From Microbacterium paulum (GTDB taxonomy: Bacteria; Actinomycetota; Actinomycetes; Actinomycetales; Microbacteriaceae), in the NCBI RefSeq assembly GCF_015707995.1, contig NZ_JAAGRY010000025.1:1-41557 (forward strand): 41,557 nt of DNA, in the 5' to 3' direction. Positions 35,640 to 41,557 of this stretch are shown in pieces; the stretch's first letter is position 1, and each line of letters begins with the position of its first letter. A program made the translations under genes and the position numbers. The notes beneath the pieces are model-generated. The model was not told where the DNA came from, did not search any database, and was given only the letters and a program-made list of their open reading frames with translations.

Positions 35640-37609
35640 GGCTGGTCCTCCGATCCGCCGCCGCGAAGTCGCGCCTTCACCGCACGCAACCTCCGAATCG
35701 CGAACCGAGCCGCGCGCCCGGCCGGAACGGTGACCGGCTCGATCGCGCGCGCCAGCCTGGGGTGGTTCAGCTTCATATACATGCGCGTGATCGCCACGAT
35801 ACCTCCATGACCCGCCCAACCCGCGCGATGCAGGAACTGGATCTGTTCAATCGGGTAGCCCGGCAATGTTGCCGACAGCTGATCGACTTTGTACTCAAGC
35901 GAGAGGTGACTGAGCGACGCGAACTCCGCGTTCATAACCGTGCGCGTGTGGTAACCAAGCTCACCGGCTGCGAGGGGAACCAGCCGTTCGAGGGTCCGCG
36001 CGAGCCCCTTCTTCTCCGGCGCTCCGAAATCTTCGTATCTCCATCCAGCGTCACGAATGAGTCGCAAGGCCGCGGGGCGCGCCGCCCACATGCCGCCGAG
36101 CGGGGCGAGAGGTGAGATTCCGTCGAGAGGGACGCGTATGCCGAGCCGTTTGGCCAGAACGACGCCGCGCTCACGATACGAGAGCCACCCTCTCCCGGCG
36201 GTCGCATAACCTGTGTGGATCATCGGGGGAAATACCAACCCGAGGCCAGGCTCGCGCTGGAAGAGAGCGAGGAGGTTGAGCAGATATCCCGGACTGCTCA
36301 GAAGGTTCTCCGTCTGGTAACGCCGGAAGTAGCGCGACACCGTTGCTTTCCGCTTCGCTGGGACCCTCGTGTGGAGCTTGAGTACTAGGTCGTATCGCTG
36401 GTCATCGAGCAAATCGCGGCATCCCACGAAGAATGCGCTCATGTGCCGACCTCTGGGCGATCTAATTACGCGGACGTCGACAGAATGCGCGTTCGGTGCA
36501 TCCCATGCATCGATTCGCTCGCGCACTTTCGCCCCGTCATCGGCGAACGGCGTCGTGATGACCAGGTCGAACGGGACGGGAATCTCGGCAATACGAGTGA
36601 AAACGTCTCCCACGTCGTCGGCGTCGGCAACGTGTAGGGAGACCAACAGTGACAGCGGCGACAACGCCTCGTACGCCACATCGACGTCGGGCAGCACCTC
36701 GAGCATGCCGGCATCGGCGTTGAGCGTCTTCGGAGCGACATTACGCGCGAGGTTCTGCCAGATCATGGCGATCGGGAATCCGTAGGAGTCGACCTGCTGG
36801 AGGATCCGGCGACCGATCACTGCGTGCCGGTCGAGGAACGGCGGATAGTGAAACAGAGGTCGTCGTTTAAGCAACGGGCATCCGTCCGCCAGAAGCAGAT
36901 CGGGGTTAAACAGCGCCGGGTGATCGGTTGGATACTCGGTGTGGGGGTAGGCGGCGGCGTGGATGAACCCGGCATCGGAGAACCGCTCCGTGAACAGCGC
37001 CTCGTGCTTGAGGACCGCATCGAAATACGACGGCATCTGCGGCAGATCCCGCCAATACTCGCGCCACGCCTCCGACAGGAACATCTCCCGACGCACCGCG
37101 ATCCAGAATGACTGCAAGTGATACGGCAGCACCCCCTTGCCCGTGAACGGATTCGGCTCCTCCCGGGCATGATCGGTCATCCCCCAGAAATGCACGTCAC
37201 GGGCATCCATCCGATCGAACACAGGACCGAACGGACGCACCGGACCAAACCACGTGTCATTGGTCAGCACCACCTCGTCGAACTCGGCGATACCCTCCCC
37301 CACGTGCTCCAGCGCCTCCTTATGCGCCCAGATATCGAACCCGACGTTCTCCCGCACCAGAATCTCATCCGACACCGGCTCCAACTTCGCCCGGCCCTCA
37401 TCGGTCAACGCCCCATTGACAACCACCAGCACCCGCGACGCATGCTCCCGCAACCCCGCCAACGCGAACGCGACGAAATCATCCACACCACCACGCCGAT
37501 CCCACACCACATACACCACAAGACGACGACCACCCGCCCCGAACCCCCCGGGATCGGCTACGGCGGCGGATGGGGACGTCGTGAGGAGGTCGCGTTCAGA
37601 AGAGGGCAC
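35636..37609 (-). CDS. rgpF: Rhamnan synthesis protein F (RgpF-like), copy 2
   Basis: 657-residue paralogue of copy 1. After a short variable N-terminus (MPSSERDLLTTSPSAAVAD) the shared domain runs from about residue 26 to 224 and is identical to copy 1. The remainder keeps the RgpF framework (YDLVLKLHTRVPAKRK, LGLVFPPMIHTGYATAGRGW, APLGGMWAARPAALR, GELGYHTRTVMNAEF) with many differences. The GTG at 37609 has no strong ribosome site, but the upstream rmlA stop is only 11 bases from this region in the opposite reading order of the operon, so coupling with rmlA is plausible. It likely acts with copy 1, rml enzymes and ABC exporter 2. Confidence 0.9.
   Translation of the reverse strand: MPSSERDLLTTSPSAAVADPGGFGAGGRRLVVYVVWDRRGGVDDFVAFALAGLREHASRVLVVVNGALTDEGRAKLEPVSDEILVRENVGFDIWAHKEALEHVGEGIAEFDEVVLTNDTWFGPVRPFGPVFDRMDARDVHFWGMTDHAREEPNPFTGKGVLPYHLQSFWIAVRREMFLSEAWREYWRDLPQMPSYFDAVLKHEALFTERFSDAGFIHAAAYPHTEYPTDHPALFNPDLLLADGCPLLKRRPLFHYPPFLDRHAVIGRRILQQVDSYGFPIAMIWQNLARNVAPKTLNADAGMLEVLPDVDVAYEALSPLSLLVSLHVADADDVGDVFTRIAEIPVPFDLVITTPFADDGAKVRERIDAWDAPNAHSVDVRVIRSPRGRHMSAFFVGCRDLLDDQRYDLVLKLHTRVPAKRKATVSRYFRRYQTENLLSSPGYLLNLLALFQREPGLGLVFPPMIHTGYATAGRGWLSYRERGVVLAKRLGIRVPLDGISPLAPLGGMWAARPAALRLIRDAGWRYEDFGAPEKKGLARTLERLVPLAAGELGYHTRTVMNAEFASLSHLSLEYKVDQLSATLPGYPIEQIQFLHRAGWAGHGGIVAITRMYMKLNHPRLARAIEPVTVPAGRAARFAIRRLRAVKARLRGGGSEDQP
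36936..37535. repeat. Perfect 600-bp direct repeat, copy 2
   Basis: Partner of 35002-35601. Encodes the N-terminal domain of RgpF copy 2. The two flanks differ immediately outside it. Confidence 0.95.
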
Positions 37610-37620
37610 GAACGACGAGC

Positions 37621-38505
37621 CTAGCCCGCGCTGGCGGTGTGACCCTGGGCGAGGGCTTTGAGCAGATACGCGCCGTACCCGCTCTTCACCAGCGGTTCCG
37701 CACGCTCGCGCAGCTCGTCATCAGTCAGGAACCCCATGCGCCACGCGACTTCCTCCGGGCATCCGATAGATAGCCCCTGTCGCTTCTCCACCGTACGGAT
37801 GAAGTCTGTCGCTTCACTGAGCGAGTCGAAGGTCCCGGTGTCGAGCCAGGCAGTGCCGCGAGGGAGCAGCTCGACCTTGAGGTCGCCGCGCTCGAGGTAC
37901 GCCTTGTTCACATCGGTGATCTCAAGCTCGCCACGGGGCGACGGCGTCAGGTTCTTGGCGATCTCGACGACGTCGTTGTCGTAGAAGTACAGCCCCGGAA
38001 CCGCGTAGTTGCTCTTCGGGACGACGGGCTTCTCTTCGAGCGAGACCACCTTCCCGTCGTCGTCGAACTCGACCACGCCGTAAGCGGTGGCGTCGTCGAC
38101 CCAGTAGCCGAACACGACGCCGCCGGTGAGATCGGTGTACTGCCGCAACCGAGTGCCCATCCCCTGACCATAGAAGATGTTGTCGCCGAGGACGAGCGCC
38201 GCCGAATCGGAGCCGATGTGTTCTTCCCCGAGGATGAACGCTTGCGCGAGTCCGTCGGGCGACGGCTGCGTCTTGTAAGTGATCGACACACCGAACCGCG
38301 AACCGTCGCCGAGCAAACGTTGGAACTGATCGGAGTCTTGCGGCGTCGTGATTATGAGGATGTCGCGGATACCGGCGAGGATCAGCGTCGAGAGCGGGTA
38401 GTAGATCATCGGCTTGTCATAGACCGGGACCAGCTGCTTCGAGATACCGAGAGTGATCGGGTGAAGCCGGGAGCCCGCGCCCCCGGCGAGGATGATGCCG
38501 CGCAT
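37621..38505 (-). CDS. rmlA: Glucose-1-phosphate thymidylyltransferase
   Basis: 294-residue nucleotidyltransferase making dTDP-glucose from dTTP and glucose-1-P, the first step to dTDP-L-rhamnose. It begins [20 protein letters not shown] (nucleotide loop with Arg), then [32 protein letters not shown] (metal Asp) and [20 protein letters not shown], with [14 protein letters not shown] and [13 protein letters not shown]. Length is normal for RmlA. A GGGGGA ribosome site touches the ATG at 38505. It heads the minus-strand run rmlA-rgpF-rgpF-wzm-wzt and diverges from rmlB. Confidence 0.97.
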   Translation of the reverse strand: MRGIILAGGAGSRLHPITLGISKQLVPVYDKPMIYYPLSTLILAGIRDILIITTPQDSDQFQRLLGDGSRFGVSITYKTQPSPDGLAQAFILGEEHIGSDSAALVLGDNIFYGQGMGTRLRQYTDLTGGVVFGYWVDDATAYGVVEFDDDGKVVSLEEKPVVPKSNYAVPGLYFYDNDVVEIAKNLTPSPRGELEITDVNKAYLERGDLKVELLPRGTAWLDTGTFDSLSEATDFIRTVEKRQGLSIGCPEEVAWRMGFLTDDELRERAEPLVKSGYGAYLLKALAQGHTASAG

Positions 38506-38580
38506 TCCCCCAGTCTCCCATCCCATCCGGCCCAGTCCAATTCGGTACAGCTTGCACCGAGCGCTCAGGATCGCCCCCAC

Positions 38581-39591
<1,011 letters not shown>

Positions 39592-39595
39592 CCGC

Positions 39596-41002
39596 ATGAC
39601 CGAGTACGGCAAACAGCTGTCCGTCACCGAGACCGCGATCCCGGGGCTCATTGTCTTCGACCTCCCGGTGCACGGCGATGCGCGCGGCTGGTTCAAGGAG
39701 AACTGGCAGCGCGAGAAGATGACCGCGCTCGGCCTTGCCGATTTCGGTCCGGTGCAGAACAACATCTCCTTCAACGATGCCGTGGGCACGACCCGCGGCA
39801 TCCACGCCGAACCGTGGGACAAATGGGTGTCGGTGGCGACGGGGCGCATCTTCGGTGCATGGGTCGACCTTCGTGAGGGCCCCTCGTTCGGCGCCGTCTA
39901 CACGACCGAGCTCGATCCGTCGAAGGCGATCTTCGTGCCGCGCGGCGTCGGCAACTCATATCAGACACTCGAACCCGACACGGCGTACACGTACCTCGTG
40001 AACGACCACTGGTCGCCCGATGCCGCGTACTCGTTCCTCAACCTCGCCGATGAGACTGCCGCGATCGAGTGGCCGATCCCGTTGACCGACGTCGAGATCT
40101 CCCCGAAGGACCTCGCCCACCCGCGCCTCGCGGACGTGACGCCGATCCCGCCGAAGAAGGTCCTCGTCCTCGGCGCGAACGGCCAGCTCGGCCGCGCGCT
40201 GCGCGCCGAGTACGGCGACCAACCGCACATCGAATACGCCAACCGCGCGACGCTCGACCTCGCCTCGCCGGGTCTCGCGACGGCGCGTCGGTGGCGCGAC
40301 TACGGCACGATCATCAACGCCGCCGCCTACACGAAGGTCGACCTCGCCGAGACACGCGAGGGGCGAGCGGAAGCCTGGGCGGCGAATGTCTCTGCCGTCG
40401 CGGCCCTTGCCGCCGTCGCCGCGGCGAACGCCATCACTCTCGTACACGTCTCGAGCGACTACGTGTTCGACGGTGGTCTTGAACGCGCCTACCGCGAAGA
40501 CGACGAGGTGTGCCCGCTCGGCGTCTACGGCCAGACGAAGGCGGCAGGCGACGCCGTCGTGTCGACCGCGCCGCGTCATTACATCGTCCGCACCAGTTGG
40601 GTGATCGGCGACGGCGACAACTTCGTCCGCACGATGGCCTCGCTCGCCGAGCGCGGCATCGACCCCAAGGTCGTCGACGACCAGATCGGCCGACTCACTT
40701 TCACGGAGGACCTCGCTCGAGGCATCCGCCACCTGGTCGAGACCGACGCTCCCTATGGCGTGTACAACCTGACCGGATCGGGCGAGCCGCGATCCTGGGC
40801 CGATGTGGCGCGCCTCGTGTTCGAACTGAACGGGCACGACCCCGCGCGGGTCACCGGCGTGTCGACCCAGGAGTACTTCGCCACCGCGCCCGGGCCGATC
40901 TCGGCCCGTCCTCGCAACAGCGTGCTCGACCTGGCTCGGATCGAGAGCATCGGTTTCGTGCCCTCCGACGCCACCGCGTCGCTGCGCAACCGTCTCCCCT
41001 GA
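39596..41002 (+). CDS. rmlCD: Fused dTDP-4-dehydrorhamnose 3,5-epimerase / reductase (RmlC-RmlD)
   Basis: 468 residues in two parts. Residues 1-185 are an RmlC-type cupin: [14 protein letters not shown], then [31 protein letters not shown] with the catalytic His and Lys, and [13 protein letters not shown]. The last differs from the usual GxAHGF motif, as in a divergent RmlC branch. From about residue 190, [21 protein letters not shown] starts an RmlD reductase with [33 protein letters not shown] (YxxxK) and [17 protein letters not shown]. The two last steps of dTDP-L-rhamnose synthesis are thus in one chain. Such fusions are known in Microbacteriaceae and relatives. It ends convergent with the repeat protein at 41092. 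Confidence 0.95.
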   Translation: MTEYGKQLSVTETAIPGLIVFDLPVHGDARGWFKENWQREKMTALGLADFGPVQNNISFNDAVGTTRGIHAEPWDKWVSVATGRIFGAWVDLREGPSFGAVYTTELDPSKAIFVPRGVGNSYQTLEPDTAYTYLVNDHWSPDAAYSFLNLADETAAIEWPIPLTDVEISPKDLAHPRLADVTPIPPKKVLVLGANGQLGRALRAEYGDQPHIEYANRATLDLASPGLATARRWRDYGTIINAAAYTKVDLAETREGRAEAWAANVSAVAALAAVAAANAITLVHVSSDYVFDGGLERAYREDDEVCPLGVYGQTKAAGDAVVSTAPRHYIVRTSWVIGDGDNFVRTMASLAERGIDPKVVDDQIGRLTFTEDLARGIRHLVETDAPYGVYNLTGSGEPRSWADVARLVFELNGHDPARVTGVSTQEYFATAPGPISARPRNSVLDLARIESIGFVPSDATASLRNRLP

Positions 41003-41091
41003 ACCGTCCGGACGGGTACTGCGGGGCGCCTTCGCGTGAGGCTGCGCGCCGGTGCGTGCGCGATGGAGAACGAACCCGCGGTCCCCGGTGT

Positions 41092-41557
41092 TCAGCCGCC
41101 GACGGTGACAGTCTTGCAGCCGAGCGACGCGTTCCCGCCAGCACCCTGATTGATCGCGTACGCACACACCGTCGAGGTCCCCGTCGGCAACTGCACCGTC
41201 TCCGCGAACCCGTGGTTCGGTCCATACACCGGATACGCCGCCCCCACATCCGAACGCGCACGATCCGCCGTCACCGCCTTACCCACACTCCCCACATACA
41301 AGTGCACACTGATCGGCGACGCCGTATCCGGATCGATCGCCCACCCCGACGCAACCGCCGAGTTCCCCGACACCTGAACAGCCTCCAGCACACCGAACGG
41401 CACACGACCCTGATCCGCAATCGTCGGGAGCACCGTCACCGTCGTACAGCCGAGCGACGCGTTCCCGCCAGCACCCTGATTGATCGCGTACGCACACACC
41501 GTCGAGGTCCCCGTCGGCAACTGCACCGTCTCCGCGAACCCGTGGTTCGGTCCATAC
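41092..41557 (-). CDS. Secreted repeat protein, C-terminal end (runs off window)
   Basis: The last 155 codons of a minus-strand gene. They encode one complete and one partial repeat of about 110 residues. Each has a GWAIDPDTASPISVHLYVG strand pair, RARSDVGAAYPVYGPNHGFAETVQLP, and CAYAINQGAGGNASLGC with two Cys that could form a disulfide. The protein ends KTVTVGG with no sorting signal. This beta-sandwich repeat is widespread in secreted actinobacterial surface proteins and hydrolases (family knowledge); its function is unknown, and the N-terminal part that would define the protein is outside the window. The intergenic stretch 41003-41091 shows only short GC palindromes. Confidence 0.8.
   Translation of the reverse strand, partial: YGPNHGFAETVQLPTGTSTVCAYAINQGAGGNASLGCTTVTVLPTIADQGRVPFGVLEAVQVSGNSAVASGWAIDPDTASPISVHLYVGSVGKAVTADRARSDVGAAYPVYGPNHGFAETVQLPTGTSTVCAYAINQGAGGNASLGCKTVTVGG
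41117..41227. repeat. Repeat unit of secreted protein, identical core copy 1
   Basis: 111 bp identical to 41447-41557, spaced 330 bp (110 codons). The match runs to the window edge, so it may extend further. Confidence 0.9.
41447..41557. repeat. Repeat unit of secreted protein, identical core copy 2
   Basis: Partner of 41117-41227. The perfect identity at DNA level points to recent amplification or ongoing homogenisation of the repeat array. Confidence 0.9.

Noticed and set aside
35002..37535. The 600-bp repeats as ends of a transposon
   Set aside because: They are in direct orientation, wholly coding, and contain no transposase. They are the shared domain of two RgpF genes.
41009..41020. 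CCGTCCGGACGG palindrome between rmlCD and the repeat protein as a terminator
   Set aside because: It has no loop and no T-run, and the stem is too short to be convincing.

Overview
The window is high-GC actinobacterial DNA. It is most likely from the family Microbacteriaceae, and Microbacterium-like. The signs are a WhiB2-type regulator beside manA, a fused RmlC-RmlD protein, GTG/TTG starts, frequent ATGA/GTGA gene overlaps and apparently leaderless promoters. Almost the whole window is a locus for cell-surface polysaccharide synthesis and export.

Layout. 1-2.4 kb: a partial family-2 glycosyltransferase, whiB and manA (fructose-6-P/mannose-6-P). 2.45-6.3 kb: two tandem O-antigen ligase/polymerase-like membrane proteins and a GlfT-like glycosyltransferase. 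6.3-11.65 kb (minus strand): an operon running from a GDP-fucose-synthase-type epimerase/reductase, through a PLP enzyme with His in place of the Schiff-base Lys (ColD-like) and gmd, to a broken membrane gene and an ABC-2 exporter pair. Together the sugar genes point to GDP-L-colitose. 11.85-14.0 kb: a flippase and a GT11 fucosyl/colitosyltransferase. 14.0-16.15 kb: a UDP-GlcNAc 2-epimerase-like enzyme and a GT2. 16.3-18.9 kb: a DUF2142-type membrane protein facing a polyprenyl-P-sugar synthase/DUF2304 pair. 18.97-24.26 kb (minus strand): glf, a WbpB/WbpE/WbpD-type set for a 2,3-diamino sugar, a rhamnosyltransferase-like GT2 and a GtrA. 24.37-27.29 kb: a GtrB-like GT2 and a large GT-C-like membrane protein, forming a divergent GtrABC-like module.

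27.3-31.5 kb is a scar. A second DUF2142-type gene is split by an IS30-family element, and that element is split in turn by an IS110-family element. The IS110 element lies exactly inside the codons for the first catalytic Asp of the IS30 transposase. The 230 nt upstream of the IS110 recombinase read as a bridge RNA. Two stem-loops can be drawn, and all four guide segments can be matched by eye to the two target halves and the two element ends.

31.5-41.0 kb (minus, then plus strand): a second ABC exporter pair (Wzt with a C-terminal sugar-binding domain), two RgpF-like rhamnan synthesis proteins sharing a perfect 600-bp repeat, rmlA, and divergent rmlB and rmlCD. This looks like a rhamnose-polymer module resembling streptococcal rgp loci. 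The right edge holds the C-terminus of a secreted protein made of repeats of about 110 residues.

The locus therefore supplies dTDP-L-Rha, UDP-Galf, GDP-colitose (or fucose) and probably a diacetamido sugar, with at least three export routes. It shows repeated gene decay: one nonsense-interrupted gene and one gene broken by insertion plus frameshifts.
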